Assembly: GCF_000177235.2 (NCBI RefSeq) | Contig: NC_014829.1 | Span: 3,844,001-3,908,000 of the forward strand | DNA from: Evansella cellulosilytica DSM 2522 | Lineage (GTDB): Bacteria > Bacillota > Bacilli > Bacillales > Salisediminibacteriaceae | Direction: 5' to 3' | Length of the DNA stretch: 64,000 nt | Part shown: positions 51,556-61,500 of the stretch, one piece after another | How the letters are laid out: every line of letters begins with the position of its first letter | Position numbering within the stretch: position 1 is the first letter of the stretch | The notes under the pieces: generated by a model | Told to the model about the DNA's origin: nothing | The model's input: the letters and a program-made list of their open reading frames with translations, nothing else | The model's database searches: none | Program-made: the position numbers and the translations under genes

Positions 51556-52318
51556 ATGTTTGTGTTACTAGCTGTTCTTTTGCACCATCACATTGATACG
51601 CATACTCTAATCTTACACCATGACCGATTTTCATTTTCCCACCATGTTTTTTCATATTCCTTGCAATTAAATGTAAATAAAATAAAAATTCATGGTCACT
51701 CTCAAATAAAAAATCGTCATCTCCAACCATATTTAAGTGGATCAGAAACAAGTTCGGTTCAGTAGCATCAAATGTAATTTTCAGTTGTGCTACACCATCT
51801 ACAAAATCGATCCACTTCTTGACGATCAACTGAAGTACTAGTCGAATTTGTTTTTGGTCAACATACACACATTCATCCTCATTTTCCTCGTAGTGAAAAA
51901 TCACATGTGGTGAAAACTCGGGCGATTGGCGGTCCAACTCATTCTGTATGTATGATGTTAACTCAGAGACCTTTAAAAGCTGCCGATGTGGATTCGGATT
52001 AATATTAATGTTCATGAAATCATTCACATAATTTTTCCCTTTTAAAACCTCTTGCTCAGCAATTTCTAATAATTGCTTATGCTTATCACTCGTATTTATA
52101 TTAGCATCCTTCTTAAGCATTTGTAGTACACCGTAAACAGGTGTTAGCGCATTGAGGATTTCGTGTGCGTACCTTACACTAATTTGTTGAACAAGCTGTT
52201 CTGTCCGGTGATCCCACACCTCTTTATTTTCGGGATTTACTGTTATTTTATGGTTAGTTTTTATATCAGCAAACTTATATTTTTTCAATTTACTTAACTC
52301 CTTTACTTTCTCAAACAC
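51554..52318 (-). CDS. Degenerate histidine-kinase-like (Spo0B-type) protein
   Basis: A 254-residue soluble protein. Residues about 45-105 resemble a HisKA helix pair with RYAHEILNALTPVYGVLQML, close to the HE-x-x-N-x-L-T phospho-acceptor motif. The C-terminal half has the size of a HATPase domain but lacks readable N, G1 and G2 boxes (no NxxxNA, DxGxG or GxGLG), so ATP binding is doubtful. The plan, histidine helical hairpin plus decayed ATPase domain, is like phosphotransferases such as Spo0B. No transmembrane or sensor domain is present. It is a single gene between a shared terminator and a long AT-rich gap. Confidence 0.72.
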   Translation of the reverse strand: MFEKVKELSKLKKYKFADIKTNHKITVNPENKEVWDHRTEQLVQQISVRYAHEILNALTPVYGVLQMLKKDANINTSDKHKQLLEIAEQEVLKGKNYVNDFMNININPNPHRQLLKVSELTSYIQNELDRQSPEFSPHVIFHYEENEDECVYVDQKQIRLVLQLIVKKWIDFVDGVAQLKITFDATEPNLFLIHLNMVGDDDFLFESDHEFLFYLHLIARNMKKHGGKMKIGHGVRLEYAYQCDGAKEQLVTQT

Positions 52319-52886
52319 ATTTTGAGTTTAATATGTCTAGGGGAGCATCATGCTGAAACTAACAATTTTTAGCGCTCTTTATTTTAGACTAAATCGTTTT
52401 CGTTCTAAATAGTGAACATTCCCTGATCGATATAACTAGTGGTTTTACACAAGTTACTACAAATTTCCAAATGATATAACATTTATGTAACTAATTAGTT
52501 ATTATTCTACTACTTTTTTACACTTTTGTAACGTTATTTAAGGAATATTATTGTAATCTTTGACAGAATTTTGTCACATAAGCTACTATATGCCAATTAT
52601 ATTCTCCAAAAATAATCAATGTTTACTTCTCTATAGGAGAATGTACCTACACAAGAATATATACTGAAACAATTCATCATTTCGTGCATATTCATAAAAT
52701 AGTAAACTCGGAAATGCTTACTAATGTTGGTAATTAAAATAGAAATAATTATATTTACTATCGATTAGTTATGATGTAAAATACTTTAGTAATGTTAAAT
52801 TATTTGTCTATTAATTGAAACTTTCCATGTCAATCATCGTCAAATTTAAAAGATGTGTAAAGTCAAAAAAAGAGGAGTGTCGATAA
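52319..52886. other. AT-rich divergent upstream region of the kinase-like and LCP genes
   Basis: About 570 bp without a supported frame. TTGACAGAATTTTGTCA (52560 region) is an imperfect inverted repeat TGACA..TGTCA that could be an operator; TTGACA also fits a -35. Otherwise nothing recognised. Confidence 0.4.
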
Positions 52887-53915
52887 ATGGCACAATTAAG
52901 AACAGAATATAAAAGAAAAAACAAAAAAAGGCCAAATAAATTTCTCAGAGTTTCATTGTTTACTTTATTGGGAGTTTTACTTCTAACTGGTAGTGTGGCA
53001 GCTTATATGATTATCCAAGCAGCTAACGCTGTTTCAAGTGCTCAAACCGATTTAGAACGTGGTGATCGCTCTGATTTTAGAGAAAATATCGTTCAGCCTG
53101 GTAGTGATCCAATCTCTGTTTTATTCCTAGGATTAGATAGTAGAGATGGAGATTTAAGAGGAAGAACAGACGCCATGGTGCTTGCTACGTTTAACCCTGA
53201 AGATAAATCGATTAAAATCTTAAATATCCCACGTGATTCACGCGTAGAAATTGTCGGAAGACCTGGCCTAGACAAGATAAACCACGCACATGCTTTTGGT
53301 GGTCTTGATATGACAATTGATACAGTAGAAAACTTACTGGATATTCCTGTAGACTACTTCGTTTCCTTAAACTTCGATGCTTTTATGAAAGTCATCGATG
53401 AGCTTGGTGGTGTTGAAGTAGATGTTCCATTTACGTTTACTGAGAAGGATAACCAAACATATGGCACAATTACGCTTCATGAAGGTGTTCAAACATTAAA
53501 TGGTGAAGAAGCATTAGCTTATGTAAGAATGAGAAAATCTGATCCTCGTGGTGATTTAGGAAGAGGAGATAGACAGAAAGAAGTAATTGAAGCAATTATT
53601 AAAAAAACTGCAAGCTTTAGCTCTATTACGCGCTTCAATCCAATAATGGATAGTTTGGAAGGTAACTTAAAAACTAATATTACCTTTAACAATATTTTAT
53701 CTATGCACACTTTTGCTACTGACTTAGGTGACATTGAATCACTTTCATTTGAAGGTGATAACTTGACGGAAGGTGGCGTTTACTTTTACGAGCTTCGACC
53801 AGAATCTGTTCGAGAAATTTCCCAAAGATTACAGGTTCATTTAAATATTATTGAAGCAGTAGACGCAGAATTTGAAGTTGAAACTGACGAAGTAGAAGCT
53901 GAAACAGAACAATAA
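52887..53915 (+). CDS. LytR-CpsA-Psr (LCP) family glycopolymer ligase, plus-strand copy
   Basis: Membrane-anchored enzyme transferring wall teichoic acid or similar polymers from undecaprenyl carrier to peptidoglycan. The 342-residue protein has a basic start and one membrane helix (about 20-46), then the extracellular LCP domain: VLFLGLDSRDG, GRTDAMVLATF, LNIPRDSRVEI (catalytic Arg region), GLDKINHAHAFGG, YVRMRKSDPRGDLGRGDRQ. The C-terminal tail is very acidic. GAGGAG precedes the ATG. One of two LCP genes within 3 kb; which corresponds to tagU cannot be decided. Confidence 0.93.
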   Translation: MAQLRTEYKRKNKKRPNKFLRVSLFTLLGVLLLTGSVAAYMIIQAANAVSSAQTDLERGDRSDFRENIVQPGSDPISVLFLGLDSRDGDLRGRTDAMVLATFNPEDKSIKILNIPRDSRVEIVGRPGLDKINHAHAFGGLDMTIDTVENLLDIPVDYFVSLNFDAFMKVIDELGGVEVDVPFTFTEKDNQTYGTITLHEGVQTLNGEEALAYVRMRKSDPRGDLGRGDRQKEVIEAIIKKTASFSSITRFNPIMDSLEGNLKTNITFNNILSMHTFATDLGDIESLSFEGDNLTEGGVYFYELRPESVREISQRLQVHLNIIEAVDAEFEVETDEVEAETEQ

Positions 53916-53931
53916 ATTAATATTCAAAATG

Positions 53932-53977
53932 AAAAAAGGTGTTCAAATTGGCAAATGCCATTTTGAACACCTTTTTT
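53932..53977 (+). terminator. Terminator of the plus-strand LCP gene
   Basis: AAAAAGGTGTTCAAA and TTTGAACACCTTTTTT arms (53933-53947 with about 53962-53976) form a stem of 14-15 bp enclosing a small TGGC/GCCA stem, ending in six T. Confidence 0.92.
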
Positions 53978-54034
53978 GATATTAGAAGGTGAGCATGAGA
54001 TAATATCTGTAATATTCTTTGACGGAGGTATTTC

Positions 54035-54334
54035 ATGGATGCTGACCAATTAAATGAACTCACAATGTGGAAAGAAGAATTAGAAGCGAGGAAAGCAGAG
54101 ATTGAAAACAGACAGCTAACAATCGAGGCAAAATTAAGTAAATACAAGACACGTTTACAAATCGCTTCAACGATTAACGAAGATGAAAAGTCATCTATTT
54201 TAGAAGAATTAAGAAAGATTGTTGGTCAATATAAAAATGAGCTCGAGGAATTTTTATATACAAATAAAGCAGAACTTGTTGAAATTAAAGCTATTCTCAA
54301 AAGAATAGAAGAGCGGTTAGAGGATGAGGAATAA
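54035..54334 (+). CDS. Small coiled-coil protein of unknown function
   Basis: A 99-residue, highly charged helical protein (LEARKAEIENRQLTIEAKLSKY; LEEFLYTNKAELVEIKAILKRIEERL) with heptad-like spacing and no membrane segment. GGAGG lies 7-8 nt before the ATG, so translation is likely. I do not recognise a family. It stands alone between a terminator and a decayed type A repeat. Confidence 0.75.
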   Translation: MDADQLNELTMWKEELEARKAEIENRQLTIEAKLSKYKTRLQIASTINEDEKSSILEELRKIVGQYKNELEEFLYTNKAELVEIKAILKRIEERLEDEE

Positions 54335-54344
54335 ACTATCAACA

Positions 54345-54482
54345 GTATTGGCAATGGATAAAGACTTCGTTCGTGCTACCACTGTAGGAACCCTCTTTTA
54401 GTCGGCTTTTTGTGACTTAGGGGCTTCGATCATTGAAAAAGGATGACTCAATCGGTAAAAATCAACCTTTAGAGTCATCCTT
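54345..54482. repeat. Type A repeat, decayed copy 4
   Basis: Starts GTATTGGCAATGGA (54345) like copies 1 and 2. The first hairpin is lost, but the second remains as GGATGACTC (54441-54449) with GAGTCATCC (54472-54480) and an inner GGT / ACC pair. The rest of 54335-54636 holds nothing else recognised. Confidence 0.72.
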
Positions 54483-54636
54483 ATGATAAGAAGTAAAACC
54501 TGCTTAAATCTAGCAGGAACTGCGCTCTCACTACTATTATTAATGAAAAAAATTTTACTGCTTCATTTAAACTCTATCGCCTATTAATAAGACGGGCTAT
54601 TGCACCATTTCCCCCTCGTCCTCTAAAGACGTACCT

Positions 54637-55638
54637 TTATCTCTCTAAAGTTACATACTCTATATCCATTCGCTTATGAAGTCTTTCAACAACTTCCTCA
54701 TGCTCATCTTCGTCTACCATTACATAGTAAATGCCACCAATCATCTCTCCGTCACCAGTTAAGCGTAACGTTTCTACTTTCTCTCCTGTGAGCGATGATA
54801 AATTTCTAACTAATGAAAGCATTGTATTTGTGTCCATACTCGTCCTAATATTATTCCCAACAATGTCTAAAATCCCTGGAATTTGTGTAACAGTTCTTAT
54901 ATTCAATGTTTGATCTAGTACTGCTTTTGTTACTTGCTGCTGTCGTCGATTACGACCAAAATCTCCTTCACCATCCGCTCTAAACCGAACATATTCTAAT
55001 GCGTTAGAGCCATTCACTTTTTGTACACCAGGGTATAAGTAAACACGATCAGGGTGAAGATTATGATAAATCGTTCTTTCCACGTCTAGTTCAATTCCGC
55101 CAATATGATCAATAAAAGTTTCAAAGCCTGTAAAATTAATAGCTACATAATGATCAATTGGGATATCTAAAAAATTCTCTACTGTTTTCATTGAGTTTTC
55201 TACACTTTCAGCATAGGCATGATTAATCTTATCATATTCACCAGTACTAGCCATTTCTACATACGTATCTCTCGGGATTGAGAGTAATGTCGATTCTTGA
55301 CTATCTAGGTCAATGACAGCGACCATTAATACATCTGACCTCCCAACAAACCTCCCGTGCTCACTATCCACACCTGCAATAAGAATGGATACTGTGTTCC
55401 CATGTCTCACTCTCTCAGTTACTTCTTCTATACTATTATTTATCTGTTTATTCGTTTCTTGTTTTTCATCCTCTGATTCACTTATATCGTCTTCATTATT
55501 AAAGTCTGTATCCTGTATGTCATTTAAAGTTTGGTGAACTTTATAACCTACAAAACTAGCATATGACACGCCTGAAAGCACTAATAAACTAACAGTTACT
55601 ATCATTATTTTTAATATTCTCTTCTTTTTAATAGACAT
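54637..55638 (-). CDS. LytR-CpsA-Psr (LCP) family glycopolymer ligase, minus-strand copy
   Basis: A 333-residue LCP enzyme with a basic start, one membrane helix (about 10-32), a long acidic linker (about 38-70, DFNNEDDISESEDEKQE) and the LCP domain: VSILIAGVDSEHGRFVGRSDVLMVA, LSIPRDTYVEM, YDKINHAYAES, YVRFRADGEGDFGRNRRQQQV. It attaches wall polymers to peptidoglycan outside the membrane. The acidic linker, also seen as a tail in the other copy, fits a surface protein of an alkaliphile, but that is inference. Confidence 0.93.
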   Translation of the reverse strand: MSIKKKRILKIMIVTVSLLVLSGVSYASFVGYKVHQTLNDIQDTDFNNEDDISESEDEKQETNKQINNSIEEVTERVRHGNTVSILIAGVDSEHGRFVGRSDVLMVAVIDLDSQESTLLSIPRDTYVEMASTGEYDKINHAYAESVENSMKTVENFLDIPIDHYVAINFTGFETFIDHIGGIELDVERTIYHNLHPDRVYLYPGVQKVNGSNALEYVRFRADGEGDFGRNRRQQQVTKAVLDQTLNIRTVTQIPGILDIVGNNIRTSMDTNTMLSLVRNLSSLTGEKVETLRLTGDGEMIGGIYYVMVDEDEHEEVVERLHKRMDIEYVTLER

Positions 55639-55731
55639 GAAGTGTCCTCCGATTTACAAAAAATACAATTCAAGGTTATAAAAAATATGTGTATCTGTCA
55701 AATGATGATGTTCCGAATCGAATGGAAAAAT

Positions 55732-55767
55732 GAAAAAAGAAAAGCCCCAGTAATATTTACCTGAGGC
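55732..55767 (-). terminator. Probable terminator of the sugar transferase gene
   Basis: GCCTCAGGTAA (55767-55757) pairs with TTAC-TGGGGC (55753-55744) with one bulge and one G-U, then TTTTCTTTTTTC. Confidence 0.7.
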
Positions 55768-55794
55768 TACATGAAGTTTTAGAACATGTTGTTT

Positions 55795-57183
55795 TTATGG
55801 CTTATTCGCCAACGTATATTTCACACTTTTTTCTTTAGATTTTTGCGAAGATGGGTCTTCTGTTCCTTCTGCTTTAGTCTTGTCAAACAATACAATAAAC
55901 GTTTTAAGCAAAATAACTATATCTAACCAAAATGTGTAATTTCTAATGTAGTAAAGGTCAAATCGGAGCTTATCCTCTACCTTAGTCGAATATTTACCCA
56001 TGATTTGTGCATAGCCCGTAATGCCTGGCTGTACTGTATTTCGATACATGTAATGATAATGCTCTTTCGAAAGCTGTTTAATGAAAAAACCTCTTTCTGG
56101 TCTTGGTCCAACTAAAGACATATCTCCTTTAATAACATTAAATAGCTGTGGCAGTTCATCAAGACGAGTTGCACGCATAAATTTACCAACTTTCGTAATC
56201 CGTGCATCGTTTTCTGTTGCTAATACTGGTCCTGATTCTTTTTCTGCACCTTCAATCATAGAGCGAAACTTATATATCATAAACGGTTTATTATTTTTCC
56301 CAAGACGTTCTTGACTATAAATGATCTTTCCTTTTGGATCTTCAAACTTAATAATTATTGCCACAATCAACAGGATTGGTGAAACTAAAATGGTTATCAT
56401 ACTAGCTGCTAAAAAGTCAAAAACTCTTTTAACGGCGGTTTGATCTAAAGTCAGTCCAAACGGCTTTACCGTCATGACCATTGTGTCATCCAATGGAGAT
56501 ACAGTTGATCTTTGTAGCAATAGCTCATAAAGCGTTGGGATAACATAAACAATCTTATTGAATTCCATTGCATGATAAATAATTTTTGACTTTTGCTCTT
56601 TACTTATACTTGGGCAAAGAATGACATAGTCTGTTTCCTTCAAGTAGCGGTCTATTTTATTTATCGACATATTTGGTGAAATGTGCTTCACTCTTGTTCC
56701 CTTTAGCATAGGATGCTTAATTTTAGCCATCAGTCGATCTGAGTCTTCATCATTGCCAATTAACAAAACATTTCCGACGACATTTCCTCGCGTGAGCTTT
56801 AAATAAATCCCTTTAAAGCTTAATAGAAGAAAGATCATTAAAAAGTAAGCAATTAAAATAACGGAACGTGGCATTGCAAACTCCCTAAAGAGATAGGAAG
56901 CAGACATCGTTAAAAATACCATAAACGTAACCGCAATAAACACTTTAACTCCGATATCCCAGAGTGTATTTTTACGATCTAATGCATATAACTCATATAC
57001 CGATATAAAAAATAAACCGATTAGCAATATCCATGGTAATAATGATATAAAAGATTCCCAATTTCTCTCTGGAAAATCAAAGTATCTTAAATAAAAGGCT
57101 CCTACATATGCAATTAATATACATAATAGGTCTCCCAGGATAATTAAAATTTTATGATTTCTTAATTCGCTTATCGTTGACAT
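55795..57183 (-). CDS. Polyisoprenyl-phosphate hexose-1-phosphate transferase (priming sugar transferase)
   Basis: Starts assembly of an exopolysaccharide or teichuronic-type polymer by moving a sugar phosphate to undecaprenyl phosphate. The 462-residue protein has four N-terminal membrane helices (about 12-135), a cytosolic Rossmann-like domain (about 140-240) and the bacterial sugar transferase domain (about 265-440): re-entrant helix AVKRVFDFLAASM, MIYKFRSMIEGAE, LDELPQLFNVIKGDMSLVGPRPE and QPGITGYAQIMGKYS. GAGGG lies 6 nt before ATG 57183. It resembles the TuaA/WbaP class. galU upstream could provide its UDP-glucose. Confidence 0.93.
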   Translation of the reverse strand: MSTISELRNHKILIILGDLLCILIAYVGAFYLRYFDFPERNWESFISLLPWILLIGLFFISVYELYALDRKNTLWDIGVKVFIAVTFMVFLTMSASYLFREFAMPRSVILIAYFLMIFLLLSFKGIYLKLTRGNVVGNVLLIGNDEDSDRLMAKIKHPMLKGTRVKHISPNMSINKIDRYLKETDYVILCPSISKEQKSKIIYHAMEFNKIVYVIPTLYELLLQRSTVSPLDDTMVMTVKPFGLTLDQTAVKRVFDFLAASMITILVSPILLIVAIIIKFEDPKGKIIYSQERLGKNNKPFMIYKFRSMIEGAEKESGPVLATENDARITKVGKFMRATRLDELPQLFNVIKGDMSLVGPRPERGFFIKQLSKEHYHYMYRNTVQPGITGYAQIMGKYSTKVEDKLRFDLYYIRNYTFWLDIVILLKTFIVLFDKTKAEGTEDPSSQKSKEKSVKYTLANKP

Positions 57184-57333
57184 GCTCAACCCTCTTTCCT
57201 ACATCCTAGCTGATCAACGTGTTGTTTACATTGCGTATTTTTTTCTTTTAAAAAACAATCATCATTAACTATACTAAAAATTTTTCACCATGACTATACA
57301 TTTTTATTAATAACAAAAAATTACATAATTAAA

Positions 57334-57364
57334 CCTCTCTTATTAGTTATTCACGTAAGAGAGG
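57334..57364 (-). terminator. Possible terminator of galU
   Basis: CCTCTCTTA / TAAGAGAGG, perfect 9-bp stem with a 13-nt loop, 85 nt after galU; the T tract is weak (TTTAATTATG). Confidence 0.5.
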
Positions 57365-57448
57365 CTTGTATGCTGTTAGTTTTTAGTAAATAATGTTGTT
57401 TATCGCCTCAAAGAGTTAGACGATATTAACGCAAAATAGTTTCACTTT

Positions 57449-58345
57449 TTATCTATTTCCAGGTGAGGCAAACTTGGACTCATACACTTCTTTTATATAT
57501 TCTGAAACATCATCAGATAAATCATCTCGTTGAAGCGCGAAGTCAATTGTCGCTTTAATAAAGCCTAGCTTATCACCTACATCATATCTAATCCCATTAA
57601 AGTTATAGGCTAATACTGCTTGACTTTGATTAAGCTCCTTAATTGCATCTGTGAGCTGTATTTCATTACCAGCTCCTGGTGGTATGTTTCCTAAAATATC
57701 AAAGATTTCAGGGCGTAATACGTACCTACCCATTATCGCATAATTGGACGGTGCATCTTCTAAGGCTGGTTTTTCTACAAATGTATCCGTATGAATAACG
57801 TTTTCTTCAATTCTAGCCCCTTTTGGAGATACGATACCGTATTTTGATACATCTTCATCAGGAACTTCCTGTACACCAACGACAGAAGAATGGTATCGGT
57901 CATACACTTCAATTAATTGCTTTAAACACGGGGTATCTGATTGTACGATATCATCACCGAGTAATACAGCAAAAGGCTCATTACCTATAAATTGACGTGC
58001 ACACCAAATCGCATGTCCTAATCCATTCGCTTCCTTTTGACGGATATAATGAATATTAGCCATGCTTGAAATAGCTTGTACTTCCTTCAGTAGCTTATGC
58101 TTTTGTTTTTTCTCTAATGTCTCTTCAAGCTCAAATGATTTATCAAAGTGGTCCTCAATTGCACGTTTCCCTCGTCCGGTAACGACGATAATTTCTTCAA
58201 TTCCTGAGGCAATTGCCTCTTCAATAATATATTGTATAGTCGGCTTATCAACGATTGGTAGCATTTCCTTCGGTTGCGCTTTCGTTGCTGGAAGAAATCT
58301 TGTTCCAAGACCTGCAGCTGGAATAATGGCTTTTTTTACGTGCAT
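57449..58345 (-). CDS. galU: UTP-glucose-1-phosphate uridylyltransferase
   Basis: Makes UDP-glucose for glycolipids, teichoic acid glucosylation and polysaccharides (gtaB in B. subtilis). The 298-residue protein starts [37 protein letters not shown] (signature residues [11 protein letters not shown]), with [11 protein letters not shown] for metal binding and the active-site FVEKP. The length is the family norm. It is followed by the sugar transferase gene, 260 nt downstream. Confidence 0.97.
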   Translation of the reverse strand: MHVKKAIIPAAGLGTRFLPATKAQPKEMLPIVDKPTIQYIIEEAIASGIEEIIVVTGRGKRAIEDHFDKSFELEETLEKKQKHKLLKEVQAISSMANIHYIRQKEANGLGHAIWCARQFIGNEPFAVLLGDDIVQSDTPCLKQLIEVYDRYHSSVVGVQEVPDEDVSKYGIVSPKGARIEENVIHTDTFVEKPALEDAPSNYAIMGRYVLRPEIFDILGNIPPGAGNEIQLTDAIKELNQSQAVLAYNFNGIRYDVGDKLGFIKATIDFALQRDDLSDDVSEYIKEVYESKFASPGNR

Positions 58346-58471
58346 TATTTCTCTTCCTCTCTTAGCATAGATTTACTAATTATACTTTCAGCATTAAAAA
58401 AGAAATATTCCTATAACAATTGTATTATAATACGAATGGTTTTCAATTTCTACTTTATTATGATATATAAG

Positions 58472-58507
58472 AAAATCTAAGTTCACTATAGTGAACTTAG
58501 ATTTTTT
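58472..58507. terminator. Perfect 34-bp palindrome, likely terminator of the glucosaminidase gene
   Basis: Arms of 17 nt (58472-58488 and 58489-58505) meet with no spacer: AAAATCTAAGTTCACTA and its exact complement. On the minus strand it starts a few nt after the stop and ends in TTTTC. As RNA it makes a long hairpin with a tight loop. Confidence 0.8.
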
Positions 58508-58510
58508 AGA

Positions 58511-61500
58511 TTACCTATACACTGGGATATCAAAATGTAAAACTGGATTGTCTAGTTGGTTATAAAAATTCTTAATTGTGCTAACCTGCTTAACTGCCCA
58601 TCCCATATCTGTTGCATACTGTTTTACACCTGGCCTCGCTGGGTTCCATCTCATTTTGTATAGGGTGTTTTGTTTATCTCTATTGTGAATATAATCTTCT
58701 CCGATAAATTTCGCACCACCTATTATCGCTGCCTCTGGAGTAAACCACCCTTGATTGTAAGCATAGATTGCTCCACTTGTTACTGCAGTATTATCATAAG
58801 CTCCTATACCAAACATATTGTATACTGTTCTTATATTCGTCAAGTTACTTCTGTTACTTGAAGTGACACGAACAGCATTACCACTACTATTTCTTCCTAC
58901 TTCAACACCTGTTGCTAATGTGGAACGACCATGTTCTGTTTCAAGAAGAGCATGTGAAATTAAGTAAACTTCGTTTACAGAATGCTCTCTGCCAGCATCA
59001 ATGAAAGCTTGTCCTGTTCCATGTAATATCCCTTTCCCTGAAAGGAGTTTATTTAATTCAGTGGAAGGTACACCCACACTTGATGACAATACTAAATGTT
59101 GAAATATATCATGGTTATTTGGATCTAAATATGCTTTAAAGTCATCAATAGTTGCATTTCTCCAAGTACGATTAAAGTCAAGTTGGTACCATACATTATT
59201 TCCACCAACAGAAGTACCAGTTCTTTTACTTAGAACACGCATCTCAGTACCAGAGCTTACTGTTCCGAAGCTATGACTACTTGAGCTAGCAGATTGACGA
59301 ATATTTGCTGTGCTTTTGACTATAGCTACATCACTAACATTAATAACTGAGTTGTGTACATATAGTGTTTTATTATTGTGCTTAATTTTGTACCATTTAG
59401 TATCACCACTTACTGAACTTCCCTCTACTTCCTCTTCTATAGTTACAGTTATAGTAGAAGTAGTAGTAAAGTCAATATTATTCCCTCCAGTTGAAGGAGA
59501 TGTTCTTACATTTACTCCTGAAGATACAACTCCTTTCTCAATAATATCAAGAAGTGAACTGTGTATATACACAGGTGTATTTCGATACTTATCCGTTTGT
59601 GGTGGAGGGTTTAGACCCAATTGAGTATTTATTGCTTGTGATAAGGTAACATTATAAGTAGTATATTGTACTATTTCACTTCCTAAGATATCACCATCAA
59701 CAGCTAATCTTAAATAAACTCTTACGTTCTCTTTAATTGATTCATCGACTCCATATGAATCTAGTATCAAATTGTACCTATGAATTGCTGTACTAAAATT
59801 ACCCGCTCTATGCTGATTATTTGCATAGTTTAGTAGTGAATGAGCTCTATCATTTATACCACTTATAAATCTTTCATCACTTGGATATAAAATATAGCCA
59901 TCAATATATGCAGATAATTGTGCTGATGAGTTCGGTTGTTTTTCGGCATAAATAAGCTGTTCTTCTGCAGTTCGATATATTTTTCTATCATTAGCAAAAG
60001 CCTTTTTAGCCTCAGTCTCCAATCTCAACCTATCATCTAGAACAGGTGAAGATAAAATTAATTCATACCTTAAAAGTGCTGAGCCATAATTACCTAATAA
60101 ATGCTGATTGCTAGCAAAATTCAACAAGGAACGCGCTCTATCATTTATTCCCTCTTCGAAACGACTATCATCTGGATATAAGACATAACCTGTAATATAA
60201 GTTGTTAACTGAGCTGATGAATTCGGTCCAGCTACTGCAAGATTATATAGATCATTTGCTGTAGGAATTTTCTTTTGCTGAAGAGCATATTCAAGTTTAA
60301 TTTCAGCTTCATACTTTATCCCTGGATCTAGAACAGGTGCTGTTAAAATCAAATTGTATCTATTTACCGCTGTAGAGAAATTACCATCTTGTTGTTGTTC
60401 ACTTGCCCATCTCAATAGAGATTGAGCTCTGTCATTTATACCCTCTACGAATCTTTGATCCTCAGGGTAAATAACATGCCCTTGTATATAAGCTGTTAAT
60501 TGGGCTGAGCTAGTTTGTTCATTACGTGCAGTATTAAACATTTCATTTGCAGTTGGAATACTTTTATTTCTATCAGCAAATGATTTTTTCAGTTCTGCCT
60601 CTTGTTTTATGAATTTATCAAGTACTGGAGATGATAGAATTAATTCATATCTCATGTTAGCCGATGTAAGATTACCTAATTCATGTTGGTTAGTAGCATA
60701 ATTTAATAAAGAACGAGCTCTATCATTTATACCATCTTCAAATCTTTGATCATGTGGATACATTTCGTATCCTTCAATATATGCAACTAATTGTGCTGAT
60801 GAATTGGGTTCATTTTTTGCAAAATCGAATTGATCATCTGCAGATGGATATGTTCTATTTCTATTAGCAAAATCCAGTTTTGTTTCAACTTCTCTTCTAA
60901 TCTGTGAATCTAGTATAGGCGCAGATAAAATTAATTCATACCTTAAAATTGCAGAGCCAAAATTACCTGATTCATGCTGTCGACTTGCAAAGTTTAATAA
61001 TGATTGTGCTCTGTCGTTAATTCCATCTTCAAAACGCCCGTCTTCTGGATACATCTCATAACCTTTTATGTGAGCAGTTAACTGGGCCGATGAATTTGGT
61101 TCATTCTTTGCAAATAAATATTGTAAATCAGCAGTTCTTTTTCCTTCTAAAGCATACTGCAAGTTTTTTTCCACTTCATTCTTTATAGTTTTATTTAGTA
61201 CTGGAGCAGACAAAATTAAGTTATACCTGAGTATTGCAGAGCCATAATTACCAATTTGGTGCTGTCCACTGGCAAAATTAAACAATGATGAAGCGCGGTC
61301 ATTAATTCCATCCTCAAACCTTTTATCATGTGGAAACATTTCATAGCCTTTTATATATGCTGTCAATTGGGCCGAAGAGTTTGGTTCATTTCTAGCAAAA
61401 TTAAACTGTTGATCTGCTGTTTTGTATTGTTTACCTTGAACCGCAAATTCTCTTAGACTTACAACTTCATTTTTTATATTTTCATCAAGAACGGGGGCTG

